From Vallitalea pronyensis (lineage in GTDB: Bacteria; Bacillota; Clostridia; Lachnospirales; Vallitaleaceae), in NCBI RefSeq assembly GCF_018141445.1, contig NZ_CP058649.1, positions 4,359,001-4,423,000 on the forward strand: a stretch of DNA of 64,000 bases, read 5' to 3'. The translations under genes were made by a program, and so were the position numbers. Under the pieces are notes generated by a model. That model was given only the letters and a program-made list of their open reading frames with translations. It did no database searches and had not been told where the DNA came from. Each line of letters starts with the position of its first letter. The first letter of the stretch is position 1. Shown here in pieces: positions 57,701 through 64,000 of this stretch.

Positions 57701-60700
57701 CTTTCTATATAACCTGGTACTATATTCAAGATCAAAGCATACCTTCCCATCTTGTTCACGCCCATTTAATGTCATATCAAACTTTGATATGTTGTTTTCT
57801 ATAGGGCATGACTTAAAGCTCAGGTCTCTAATCTCAATATCCATATTTCCTGTATTCTGAAGCACAAACATGGTATCAAATAGTGGATTTCTACTCATAT
57901 CCCTTTTCACGTCAAGTCTTTCTACCAGCTCTTCAAACGGATAATCCTGATTTTCATATGCTCCCAGGGCATTTTCCTTTACCTCACTAAGAAACGCTTT
58001 AAAGCTCTTATCTCCCCTTGGCTCATTTCTCATGGCTAAGGTATTGACAAACATGCCGATTATCTCTTGCATATCTTCATGGGGTCTTCCTGCTATTGGT
58101 GAGCCAACCACCATATCTTCTTGACCTGTGTATTTAAAGAGCAGTGTATTATATGCTGCTAGAAGTACCATATACATGGTTGTCTCTGTTTCCTTTGCTA
58201 TTTTTTCCAGCTTACCCTTCAACTCTTCTCCTATTTCAAACGCTACCCTGTCTCCTTCAAAACTTAGTATAGATGGTCTCTGATAATCAGTTGGCATACT
58301 AAGCACGGGTACTTCTCCCCTAAATCTATTTATCCAGTGCGCTTCTTGTCTTTTCATTCCCACTGACTTTAAAAACTCATTTTGCCACGCCGAATAATCT
58401 TTATAGTGTACTTTAAGCTCTGGCAACTTCTTTCCTTTATAAATCTGTGTAAATTCCCTTATGAGTACGTTCATTGATACCCCGTCCGAAATGATATGAT
58501 GCATGTCAAAGAGCATTATATACTTGTTTTTTTGTACTTTTAATAAACCCATCCTTAGTAGTGGTGCCTTCGATAGGTCAAATTCCCTTACAAAATGCTT
58601 TATTCTCTTATCTATTTCTGTCTCATTTACTTCTTCATAATCTATTTTAAATTCAACTTCCTTATGTACCATCTGGACTGGCTCACCATCCACTATTTCA
58701 AAGGAGGTCCGTAGGGATTCATGTCGCCTTATGATTTCCTTAAATGCTTCTTCCAGCTTATCTCTATCAAGACTTCCCTCTATCTCCATTACACCTGGCA
58801 TATTATAGCTTCTCTGTGCTCCTTCAAGCTGATTTAATACATATAGTCTTCTTTGTGCCGATGATAGTTCATAATAGGTTTTCTCCTCCACGGGCTCTAT
58901 TGAGGCATACATGCTCTCTTCTCTGCTATTTATGAATATGGCTAGCTCTTTTATGGTTGGCTTTTTGAACACTTCCCTGAGTGGTACTTCTACATTAAAT
59001 GCTTTATGGAGCTTTGTTACAAGGGAAGTGGCCTTTAATGAATGTCCGCCTCGTTCAAAGAAGTTATCCTTTATACCTACTTTTCCTACTCCCAGTACAT
59101 CCTGCCATATCTCTACCAGTCTTTCCTCTGTTTTATTTCTTGGTGCCACATAGGCTACACCTGTATTCATATCGCCATCTGGCTCTGGTAGTGCCTTTCT
59201 GTCTATCTTTCCGCTTGCTGTAAGGGGCATCTTGTCAAGCTTTACATAGCTTGTGGGTATCATATAGTCAGGCAGTTCCTTAGTTAAGTGTTTTCTTAAC
59301 GCCTGTACCTTCAGTTCATTTTGTACTACTAGATAGCCACACAAATATTTATGATTACGTTCATCTTCCTTAGTCACTACCACTGCTTCCTTTATTTCTT
59401 CATGCTTTAAAAGCTGAGCCTCTATCTCCCCTAGCTCTATTCTATATCCTCTTATTTTTATCTGGTGGTCTATTCTTCCTAAGAACTCTATATTCCCATC
59501 GGGTAACCATCTTGCCAGGTCGCCTGTTTTATACATCCTTTCTCCTGGTGTAAATGGATTATCTACAAACTTTTCCTTTGTTAGCTCTGGTCTATGTAAG
59601 TATCCCCTTGCTAGTCCTTCTCCAGCTATACATAATTCACCTGGGACTCCTATTGCCTGTAAGTTGTTAAATCTATCAACCATGTATATCTTAGTATTAT
59701 CAATGGGTTTACCTATTGGTATATTTTTTAATTCTTCATTAATACAATCAAAATATGTCACATCAACGGTTGCTTCAGTCGGTCCATATAAATTTGTTAG
59801 GCTAATCTTGTTTTCCTTAGGTAGTATGTTGTTAAATTTCTCTACATGTTGTGCTAGAAGTGCCTCGCCACTGGTAAAGACCTGATTTAAGCTGGATAGA
59901 TTATCCAAATTCCCCCGTGATGCCATATACGTTAAAAATATATTGAACATGGATGGTACAAAGTGAAGGGTAGTGACTTTATTTTTCACAATAGCTCTCT
60001 CAATAACTTTCGGGTCTTTTTCACCTTGGGGTTCTAAAAAACAAACGCTCGCCCCTGTCATTGCCCACCAAAACAGCTCCCAAACTGAAACATCAAAGGT
60101 ATATGGCGTCTTTTGAAGTATAACATCATCTTCCCCAATAGGATACTGCTTCTGCATCCATTGTAATCGATTAACCATTGAATAATGCTCTATCATAACC
60201 CCCTTTGGTTTCCCTGTTGAGCCTGAGGTATAGATGATATAGGCTAAATCTCTTGCATTATGAATAACCTCTAAATTTCTTGCATTCCCTATGTATATGT
60301 TTTCATCCAGTATGTCTATTAGTTCACCTTCAAATTTTATTTTATCTATAGGATGACCTTGTACTAATACTATTTTTGCACGACTATCCTCAAGCATGTA
60401 GCTTGTTCTATCCTGGGGATAGTCTGGGTCTATTGGTAAATATGCGCCTCCTGCCTTAAGTATACCCATGATACCCACTATCATTTCCATTGAACGCTCC
60501 ACCATGATGCCTACTATACAATCAGCCTTTACACCCTTTTTCCTTAGTACCCTTGCTAGCTGATTCGCCCTTTGATTTAGTTCCATATAGGTTAGCTGCT
60601 TCTCCTCATATACCACCGCTATATTGTCAGGCGTCCTTTCTACCTGCTCTTCAAATAACTTTTGTATGGTCTTATCCCTTGGATAGTCTACTTTTGTATC

Positions 60701-62083
60701 ATTAAATCCATAGAGTATCTGCTCCTTTTCGTCCCTGGGCATATATGCTATGTTTAATACATTTTGTGAATATTTTTCTAGAGCTTCGTTTACCATATAG
60801 CTTAGATGTTTTATTACATGCTCAATGGGAAATGTGCTGTTAAAAATCTCAAGCTCATAGTCAATATCGATCATCACATCTTCATCTTCTGTAAACTCTT
60901 TTATAGAAACCGATAAAGCATTTTTTTTGCTTTGGTTGCCTAAGGCAATCCTTTTGGTTGGGTAATCACAAAAACTGCCTGTATGCTCTTCCTTCTGATA
61001 GGATAATATTATTTCAAAAAAAATATCATTTACATCATTTCTAGTTGAAGCTTCATGTATTATTTGACCCAAATGAAGATTTTTATGTCGATAGCATGTG
61101 CCCAAATCTCTTTTTATGGTATGCATTAACTCCAAAAAACTTATATCATTTTCTAAACATATTTTCACAGGAATAATATTTACAAATAGACCGACTGTGG
61201 ATTTAAACTTCTTGTTTTTTCGATTTAAGATGGGTACACCTACCATAATCTCATTTTTAGAATATACTTTTGAAAAATATATGGCGAGTATGGCTAAGAA
61301 GAAATGAAATATAGAGCATTCATTTTTCTTGCATAGATCAATGAGCTTATTATAAAGAGAACGCTTTACAACCATTGCTTGCCTTGAACTTGTCGTTATG
61401 TTTTCGCCTCCATTATACGTGGTCGGTTTCCTCGTAATAAAGGGCTTGGGTAGTTCTTTAAGCTTTTCCTTCCAGAACAATCTATTTCTTTCATAGTTAT
61501 TCCCTTTTATATATTTCTGGTCTTCTAATATGAAATCCTTATAGGAATATATGTCCTGTTGATGCTCATCACCTTTTATTAAGTCGTTGTATATTGATTT
61601 TATCCTCTTTGCTAAAAGCGCAAAACCCCAGCCATCCGTGATCAAGTGATGGCATTTGATAAACCAATAAAATAATGCTTCATCTGCCTTAATTAAACAT
61701 ATCTGAAATAGGATATTTTCATTCATTATAAATGACTTCGTCATTTCATTATTCATCCAGTTCTTACTATATGCAATAGGATTTGATTGATTAGAGAAAT
61801 CGTGGAATGCAACGTGATGATTTAATTTTGACAAGAATCTTTGAAAGGGTTGTCCATGTTTTTCGAATACGATTATACGTAAAGCATCGTTTTGTGCAAT
61901 TAATAAATTACTCGCCTGATTAAAAATAGTAACATCCATTTTACCCTTTATTTCTACATAACCACCAATATTATATAATGGTCTATTGGGGTATCGTTGC
62001 TGATCGATCCAAATATCGCTTTGATAAGATGTCAGTGGATATTCATTTAATCCATTTTTAGTATTATGTCTACTTAAAAACAT
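45785..62083 (-). CDS. five-module nonribosomal peptide synthetase with starter C and TE domains
   Basis: A 5432-residue synthetase: C(1-455)-A1-T1-C2-A2-T2-C3-A3-T3-C4-A4-T4-C5-A5-T5-TE. Carrier serines (FFERGGHS; FFELGGHS in T5) are near 1015, 2050, 3082, 4114 and 5149. The first C has HHLITDG and no upstream module, so it is a starter domain that may add an acyl group; the other four have HHIISDG. There is no epimerisation domain. Pocket residues read by alignment to GrsA-PheA: A1 DVWHFSLVD (serine, as in EntF); A2 DSELTAEVC (unclear, Tyr-like in part); A3 and A5 DPEDVGAVT (two acidic residues, basic substrate likely); A4 DVLAIGSIC (hydrophobic or aromatic). The TE has GYSAGG near 5266, IDAYRR and GNHEHM. 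AGGAGG precedes the start. The product would be a pentapeptide, perhaps acylated. Confidence 0.93.
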   Translation of the reverse strand: MFLSRHNTKNGLNEYPLTSYQSDIWIDQQRYPNRPLYNIGGYVEIKGKMDVTIFNQASNLLIAQNDALRIIVFEKHGQPFQRFLSKLNHHVAFHDFSNQSNPIAYSKNWMNNEMTKSFIMNENILFQICLIKADEALFYWFIKCHHLITDGWGFALLAKRIKSIYNDLIKGDEHQQDIYSYKDFILEDQKYIKGNNYERNRLFWKEKLKELPKPFITRKPTTYNGGENITTSSRQAMVVKRSLYNKLIDLCKKNECSIFHFFLAILAIYFSKVYSKNEIMVGVPILNRKNKKFKSTVGLFVNIIPVKICLENDISFLELMHTIKRDLGTCYRHKNLHLGQIIHEASTRNDVNDIFFEIILSYQKEEHTGSFCDYPTKRIALGNQSKKNALSVSIKEFTEDEDVMIDIDYELEIFNSTFPIEHVIKHLSYMVNEALEKYSQNVLNIAYMPRDEKEQILYGFNDTKVDYPRDKTIQKLFEEQVERTPDNIAVVYEEKQLTYMELNQRANQLARVLRKKGVKADCIVGIMVERSMEMIVGIMGILKAGGAYLPIDPDYPQDRTSYMLEDSRAKIVLVQGHPIDKIKFEGELIDILDENIYIGNARNLEVIHNARDLAYIIYTSGSTGKPKGVMIEHYSMVNRLQWMQKQYPIGEDDVILQKTPYTFDVSVWELFWWAMTGASVCFLEPQGEKDPKVIERAIVKNKVTTLHFVPSMFNIFLTYMASRGNLDNLSSLNQVFTSGEALLAQHVEKFNNILPKENKISLTNLYGPTEATVDVTYFDCINEELKNIPIGKPIDNTKIYMVDRFNNLQAIGVPGELCIAGEGLARGYLHRPELTKEKFVDNPFTPGERMYKTGDLARWLPDGNIEFLGRIDHQIKIRGYRIELGEIEAQLLKHEEIKEAVVVTKEDERNHKYLCGYLVVQNELKVQALRKHLTKELPDYMIPTSYVKLDKMPLTASGKIDRKALPEPDGDMNTGVAYVAPRNKTEERLVEIWQDVLGVGKVGIKDNFFERGGHSLKATSLVTKLHKAFNVEVPLREVFKKPTIKELAIFINSREESMYASIEPVEEKTYYELSSAQRRLYVLNQLEGAQRSYNMPGVMEIEGSLDRDKLEEAFKEIIRRHESLRTSFEIVDGEPVQMVHKEVEFKIDYEEVNETEIDKRIKHFVREFDLSKAPLLRMGLLKVQKNKYIMLFDMHHIISDGVSMNVLIREFTQIYKGKKLPELKVHYKDYSAWQNEFLKSVGMKRQEAHWINRFRGEVPVLSMPTDYQRPSILSFEGDRVAFEIGEELKGKLEKIAKETETTMYMVLLAAYNTLLFKYTGQEDMVVGSPIAGRPHEDMQEIIGMFVNTLAMRNEPRGDKSFKAFLSEVKENALGAYENQDYPFEELVERLDVKRDMSRNPLFDTMFVLQNTGNMDIEIRDLSFKSCPIENNISKFDMTLNGREQDGKVCFDLEYSTRLYRKETIERFAEHYRNILKEIAENMEVKLSEIDMMSPQEREQILYGFNGTQTEYPRNKTVKKLFEEQVERTPENIAVVFGKEQLTYIVLNEKANQLARMLREKGVKAESLVGIMVERSVEMIIGILGILKAGGAYLPIDPEYPMERIGYMMKDSHAEIILSQGNLIHNIKSEGDIIDILNKKIYTGDTSNLETVSDAKNLAYIIYTSGSTGKPKGVMIENKSIMNTLCWRKAHYQFNNKDTVLQMPSFAFDSSVEDIFTALISGAKLVLIKQEERLNIRYLKEVIRENNVTHFLAVPSLYKALIEEIDAEIETVRVITLAGESFTKNVVGQHYKKVPHIRLINEYGPTENSVCTSYFEFTKDSQEVLIGKPIANTIVYILDKNNHLVPVGAKGELCISGAGLARGYLHRPEITKEKFVDNPFIPGDRMYKTGDLARWLPDGNIEFLGRIDHQVKIRGYRIELGEIEAQLIKHEEIKEAVVVAKEDVSSNKYLCGYIVAKGELKIQKIRKHLSKELPDYMIPTSYVIIEKMPLTPNGKIDRKALPEPDGDIHTGVGYVAPGNKTEERLVEIWQDVLGVGKVGIKDNFFERGGHSLKATSLVSKIHKAFNVEVPLREVFKKPTVKELAIFIKSREESIYASIELVEKKAYYELSSAQRRLYVLNQLEGAQTSYNMPSVMEIEGSLDKDRLEEAFKEVIRRHESLRTSFEVVDGEPVQMVHSEAEFTIDYEEVNETEIDEKIKDFVKAFDLSKAPLLRMGLLKVQKNKHIMLFDMHHIISDGVSMNVLIREFTQIYEGKKFQELKVHYKDYSVWQNKLLKSDDMKKQEEYWINRFRGEVPVLSMPADYLRPSIQSFEGDRITFEIGIELTRKLETIAKETETTMYMVLLAAYYTLLHKYTGQEDMVVGSPIAGRPYVDIQEIIGMFVNTLAMRNEPRGDKSFKAFLREVKENALRAYENQDYPFEELVEKLDPKRDMSRNPLFDTMFVLQNTGSMAIEIQDLSFKPYPMEYNISQFDMTLSGEERDGKVYFDLEYSTRLFRKVTIERFVEHYRNILKEIAENIEVKLSEIDMMSREEREQILYGFNDTKVDYPRDKTIQGLFEEQVERTPDNIAVVFEDKQLTYMELNQRANQLARILRKKGVKPDGIVGIMVERSIEMIVGIMGILKAGGGYLPIDPEYPMERISYMMKDSHAETLLSQGNYDNIKFEGEIIDIRDESIYAEEVSNIETVNNPGDLAYIIYTSGSTGKPKGVMIEHRSVINLTTSQKNAFKIDESDSILQFSSICSDPSVEQTFMSLFSGASLVLIDKERILDLHKFEAYIADHKVTHIDSVPIFLDKIISHKNSNLKRIVSGGDICSINLAKKWYRTVDFYNAYGPTETTVTAIQLLVKDMDVQEGLSQLSIGKPIGNTKVYILKKKNKVLPIGVPGELCIAGEGVARGYLNRTELTKEKFVDNPYIAGERMYKTGDLARWMPDGNIEFLGRVDEQVKIRGYRIELREIEAQLLKHEKIKEAVVVAKEDESNHKYLCGYIVVENELKVQALRKHLAKELPDYMIPTSYVELDKMPLTTSGKIDRKALPEPDGDMNTGVAYVAPENKTEERLVEIWQEVLSVEKVGIKDNFFERGGHSLKATSLVSKIHKVFSVEVPLREVFKKPTIKELAISIKSREESIYTSIEPVEKKAYYELSSAQRRLYVLNQLEGAQTSYNMPSVMEIEGSLDRDKLEEAFKEVIRRHESLRTSFEVVDGELVQMVHKEAEFTIDYEEVNETEIGERIKGFVKAFDLSKAPLLRMGLLKVQKNKHIMLFDMHHIISDGVSMNVLIREFTQIYEGKKFQELKVHYKDYSVWQNKLLKSDGMKKQEEYWINKFRGEVPVLSMSTDYPRPSVQSFEGDRVTFEIGEELTRKLETIAKDTETTMYMVLLAAYNTLLHKYTGQEDMVVGSPIAGRPHADLENIIGMFVNTLAMRNEPRGDKSFKELLRKVKENALKAYENQDYPFEELVERLDLKRDMSRNPLFDTMFVLQNTGSMAIEIQDLIFKPYPIENNISKFDMTLNGEERDGKVYFDFEYSTRLFKKATIERFAEHYRNILEEIAENIEVKLSEIDMMSLEEREQILYGFNDTKVDYPRDKTIQGLFEEQVERTPDNIAVVFEDRQLTYMELNKRSNQLARTLREKGVKADSIVGIMVERSVEMIIGILGILKAGGAYLPIDPEYPNSRIQYMIKDSGVKLLLTGGDGAYSVDTGCYRIDVYDKRLYRGKASNLVKVNHSESLAYVIYTSGSTGKPKGVMLEHKGISNLKNYYKTSLGVKAEDRILQFASSSFDVSVLEITMSLLNGAGLYMVEKEIIGNIAKFEAFINKNKITFAALLPTYLVNIDPNNIETLKVLITGGSTISAQIVERWEKQVRYINSYGPTEGTICATGWDSRSRISKCLECVPIGKPIDNTRISILGKSGELQPIGVPGELCISGEGVARGYLHRPELTKEKFVDSPFIAGERMYKTGDLARWLPDGNIEFLGRIDHQVKIRGYRIELGEIEAQLLKHEKIKEAVVVAKDDKSIHKYLCGYIVVENELKVQALRKHLAKELPDYMIPTSYVELDKMPLTTSGKIDRKVLPEPDGDMNTGVAYVAPRNKTEVRLAEIWQEELGLEKIGIKDNFFERGGHSLKATSLVLKIHKAFNVEVPLREVFKKPTIKELAICIKNREESIYASIEPVEKQAYYELSSAQRRLYVLNQLEGVQTSYNMPCVMAIEGSLDKDKLEEAFQEAIRRHESLRTSFEIVDGEPVQMVHKEAEFTIDYEEVNEAEIDKRIKHFIKAFDLSKAPLLRLGLLKVQKNKHIMLFDMHHIISDGVSMNILIREFTQLYEGKKPKKLKVHYKDYSTWQNQLLKSDDMKKQEEYWINKFREEVPVLNMPTDYPRPLVQSFEGDHIAFEIGEKLRGKLEKMAKETETTLYMVLLAAYNTLLYKYTGQEDMVVGSPIAGRPHADLEHIIGMFVNTLAMRNKPRGDKSFKAFLREVKENALRAYENQDYPFEELVERLDLKRDMSRNPLFDTMFVLQNTGSMAIEIQGLIFKPYPMENNISQFDMTLSGEERDGKVYFDLEYSTRLFRKATLERFAEHYRNILNEIAENMEVKLSEIGMMSHQEKEQILYDFNDTKVDYPRDKTIQELFEEQVERTPDNIAVVFEDKQLTYMALNQRANQLARMLREKGVKADSIVGIMVEPTVEMIIGIMGILKAGGVYLPIDPEYPNSRIQYMIKDSGVKLLLTGRDIAKGIEAGCHRIDVYDKNLYRGAASNVVKVNHSKSLAYIIYTSGSTGKPKGVMIEHRSVINLTTSQKEAFKIDEQDNILQFSSICSDPSVEQTFMTLFSGASLVLIDKERILDPHKFEAYIADHKVTHIDSVPVFLDKIISHKSYSLKRVVSGGDICSIDLAKKWYKTVDFYNAYGPTETTVTAIQLLVKDSDVDKELSQLSIGQPIGNTKVYILNKEHKALPIGVPGELCISGEGVARGYLNRPELTKEKFVNNPFIPGERMYKTGDLARWLPNGNIEFLGRVDEQVKIRGYRIELGEIEAQLLKHEEIKEAVVVAKEDESSNKYLCGYIVVKNEVKAQELREYLSKELLDYMIPSCYVELDTMPLTPNGKIDRKALPEADGSIHTGAAYTEPTNEVEARLVKLWEEVLKVDKVGINDNFFELGGHSLKAGAIISSIYRHFKVDIPLMEIFKTPTIKAIGKLITHLERDAILKNDNNCILLNEKRNKTIFAFPPIIGSAIAFKHLAKYMDSHSLYSFDYIEDEDKIKQYADFIMSISDEEPYVLMGYSAGGNVAFEVAKELEKRHKKVSDILMIDAYRRHQVDAKEEITAFKKEELEQAFLHFIQGDEGHEEAAATMDFFVSKAMDQTQKYMAYFQTMTNEGTIHANIYMLKSNESIVEDPERYWEKVTTGVVKVVEGIGNHEHMLSDSTYVKHNGKLIRAILEEIKRL
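46600..59100 (-). repeat. tandem NRPS module repeats of about 3.1 kb
   Basis: The carrier motif coding for GGHSLKA recurs at about 46636, 49740, 52838, 55932 and 59040, spacing 3094-3108 bases. Condensation and carrier parts are very similar between units at the DNA level, which favours recombination and also assembly error. Confidence 0.8.
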
Positions 62084-62199
62084 ATATTGTACCTCCTATT
62101 TAATTACTATTCATTTAGTATAACTTAAGGTTTTTATGTTTAATAAATAAAAAAGCATTTGGACACGAAGGTTGGACATAGTCGTTTGAATCCATAGGT

Positions 62200-62246
62200 A
62201 AAACCGAGTAACATTTCCCTTTATTGTAGGAATCTTACTCGGTTTT
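62200..62246. terminator. terminator after NRPS gene 2
   Basis: A perfect AAAACCGAGTAA/TTACTCGGTTTT stem with flanking A and T runs, a duplicate of the hairpin at 45685-45732. It separates the two NRPS genes, so gene 1 probably has its own promoter within 62084-62200. Confidence 0.75.
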
Positions 62247-62298
62247 TTGAATACCTTATATTTTTCTTTAGAGGGGATATGACTACCGATTCATAAGC

Positions 62299-64000
62299 TT
62301 ACAATCTACTTATTTCATCTAATATCTCTCTTACGAGCTTACCATTCTGCTTTACATATGACGGATCAGAAAGCATATGTTCATGATTTCCTATGCCTTC
62401 AACAACTTGGACAACACCTGTTGTTACCTTTTCCCAGTATCTTTCAGGATCTTCTACGATACTTTCATTTGATTTTAGCATATAGATATTGGCATGTATT
62501 GTTCCTTCATTGGTCATGGTTTGAAAATATGCCATGTATTTTTGTGTTTGATCCATTGCCTTTGATACAAAGAAATCCATGGTGGCAGCTGCTTCTTCAT
62601 GCCCTTCATCACCTTGTATAACATTTAAGAAGGCTTGTTCTAGTTTTTCCTTTTTGAAAGCTGTTATTTCTTCCTTTGCATCAACCTGATGCCTTCTATA
62701 GGCATCTATCATAAGTATGTCTGAAACCTTTTTATGCCTCTTTTCTAGTTCCTTTGCTACTTCAAAGGCCACATTTCCCCCTGCTGAATAGCCCATTAGG
62801 ACATAGGATTCTTCGTCAGATATGCTCATGATGAAGTCCGCGTATTGCTTAATCTTGTCTTCATCCTCAATATAGTCAAAACTATATAATGAATGGGAAT
62901 CCACATGTTTTGCAAGATGTTTAAAGGCAATAGCGCTTCCAATAATAGGCGGAAATGCAAATACATGTTTTTTTCTTTTTTCATTTAATAAAATACAGTT
63001 GTTGTCATTTTTTAAGATAGCATCTCGCTCTAAATGCGTTATGAGCTTACCAATCGCCTTGATTGTGGGAGTTTTAAATATCTCCATGAGTGGTATGTCT
63101 ACCTTAAAGTGTCGATAGATCCTTGAAATAATCGCTCCTGCCTTTAGCGAGTGTCCCCCAAGTTCGAAGAAGTTATCGTTTATGCCTACTTTATCTACCT
63201 TAAGGACTTCCTCCCATATCTTTACAAGTCTTGCTTCTACTTCATTGGTGGGCTCAGTATACGCAGCTCCTGTGTGTATACTGCCATCTGGTTCTGGTAA
63301 AGCTTTCCTGTCTATCTTACCATTTGGGGTAAGGGGCATTTCTTCCAGCTCCACATAGCATGACGGTATCATATAATCCAGCAGTTCCTTGGATAGGTGT
63401 TTCCTTATTTCTTGTATCTTTAGCTCACCCTTTGGTACGATATAACCGCATAAGTACTTATTACTGCTTTCATCTTCCTTCGCCACTACCGCTGCTTCTT
63501 TTATTTCTTTATGTTTCAAAAGCTGAGCTTCAATCTCCCCTAGCTCTATTCTATATCCTCTTATTTTTACCTGTTCATCCACTCTGCCTAGAAATTCTAT
63601 ATTGCCATTAGGCAGCCATCTTGCCAGGTCCCCTGTTTTATACATTCTTTCTCCTGGTATGAATGGGTTGTCTACAAACTTCTCCTTTGTTAGCTCTGGT
63701 CTGTTTAGGTATCCCCTTGCTACACCTTCTCCACTTATACACAGTTCTCCTGGCACGCCTATTGGCAGCGCTTTATGCTCTTTATTTAATATGTATACTT
63801 TTGTATTGCCTATGGGCTTACCAATGGTTAATTGGGATAATCCCTCATGAACATCAGTATCCCTTATCAATAATTGAATGGCTGTAACGGTTGTTTCCGT
63901 TGGTCCATACGCATTATAAAAGTCAACTGTTTTATACCATTTTTTTGCTAAATCTATGGAACATATATCGCCACCTGAAACTACCCGTTTTAAGTTAGAG
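62299..64000 (-). CDS. second NRPS gene, C-terminal A-T-TE part, cut by window end
   Basis: The frame is open from 64000 and encodes 567 residues before the stop codon. It begins inside an adenylation domain (SNLKRVVSGGDICSIDLAKK, NAYGPTETTVTAI) and continues with GELCISGEGVARGYLNRPEL and the YKTGDLARW and GRVDEQVKIRGYRIELGE motifs. A carrier domain (FFELGGHSLKAG) and a thioesterase (GYSAGGNVAFE, IDAYRR, GNHEHML) follow. It is nearly identical to the end of the first NRPS. The visible pocket residues (V-G-A-V-T) match A3 and A5, so the last residue is probably the same basic amino acid. Transcribed ahead of NRPS gene 1. Confidence 0.92.
   Translation of the reverse strand, partial: SNLKRVVSGGDICSIDLAKKWYKTVDFYNAYGPTETTVTAIQLLIRDTDVHEGLSQLTIGKPIGNTKVYILNKEHKALPIGVPGELCISGEGVARGYLNRPELTKEKFVDNPFIPGERMYKTGDLARWLPNGNIEFLGRVDEQVKIRGYRIELGEIEAQLLKHKEIKEAAVVAKEDESSNKYLCGYIVPKGELKIQEIRKHLSKELLDYMIPSCYVELEEMPLTPNGKIDRKALPEPDGSIHTGAAYTEPTNEVEARLVKIWEEVLKVDKVGINDNFFELGGHSLKAGAIISRIYRHFKVDIPLMEIFKTPTIKAIGKLITHLERDAILKNDNNCILLNEKRKKHVFAFPPIIGSAIAFKHLAKHVDSHSLYSFDYIEDEDKIKQYADFIMSISDEESYVLMGYSAGGNVAFEVAKELEKRHKKVSDILMIDAYRRHQVDAKEEITAFKKEKLEQAFLNVIQGDEGHEEAAATMDFFVSKAMDQTQKYMAYFQTMTNEGTIHANIYMLKSNESIVEDPERYWEKVTTGVVQVVEGIGNHEHMLSDPSYVKQNGKLVREILDEISRL

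Noticed and set aside
46000..62000. Many plus-strand open frames of 60-210 residues opposite the NRPS gene
   Set aside because: They recur at each module in the same relative place, are Leu/Ser/Pro-rich in the way antisense frames of repeated coding DNA are, and lack ribosome-binding sites. They are shadows of the NRPS.

Overview
The window is about 64 kb of low-GC DNA from a member of the Firmicutes, most likely a spore-forming member of class Clostridia. The evidence is AGGAGG ribosome-binding sites throughout, a T-box leader on pheST, a cggR-gap-pgk-tpi-gpmI-eno glycolytic set followed by secG-rnr-smpB-ssrA, a SpoIID-type protein, and an Rrf2-iscS-iscU-mnmA cluster. No 16S rRNA is present, so genus is a guess; the Vallitalea/Lachnospirales part of Clostridia would fit. 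Almost all genes lie on the minus strand.

Layout. 1-7.6 kb: an accessory patch of single genes (NTF2-like protein, XRE regulator with membrane helices, Nudix hydrolase, lipoprotein, HIT protein, frameshifted alpha/beta hydrolase and a decayed partial copy of it, VOC protein, phosphotransferase, divergent HxlR regulator/iron-sulfur flavoprotein pair). 7.7-8.6 kb: tmRNA and smpB. 8.9-11.3 kb: a three-repeat Cys-rich protein and a BsuPI-domain protein. 11.5-23.7 kb: rnr, secG, cutC, a PHP protein and the glycolytic genes under CggR. 24-34.4 kb: Na/Pi transporter, histidinol-phosphatase-like PHP protein, patatin, mnmA, iscU, iscS, iscR, a 48-residue membrane protein and a ClpC-like ATPase with a zinc-finger N-terminus. 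34.8-40.6 kb: queA, SpoIID-like protein and a polar amino acid ABC transporter. 41.6-45.5 kb: pheT, pheS and their T-box. 45.8-64 kb: two tandem NRPS genes, one complete (5432 residues, five modules) and one cut by the window end.

Two things stand out. First, three copies of a roughly 200-bp long-hairpin element sit in intergenic spaces (19152-19355, 40793-40998, 41129-41326). Their stems differ in sequence but stay paired, while the ends, internal-loop motifs and apical loop are conserved. I do not recognise this family. Second, the NRPS genes show a starter condensation domain, a serine-type first adenylation domain, and clear mosaic exchange between adenylation domains. The second gene repeats the 3' end of the first, down to its terminator.

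Other structure includes three copies of the ssrA 3' end, two of which bracket the HxlR/flavoprotein pair, a second two-copy hairpin repeat family, and several promoter/operator arrangements (CggR, Rrf2, HxlR, Na/Pi transporter). No CRISPR array, rRNA, tRNA, transposase or integrase gene was seen.
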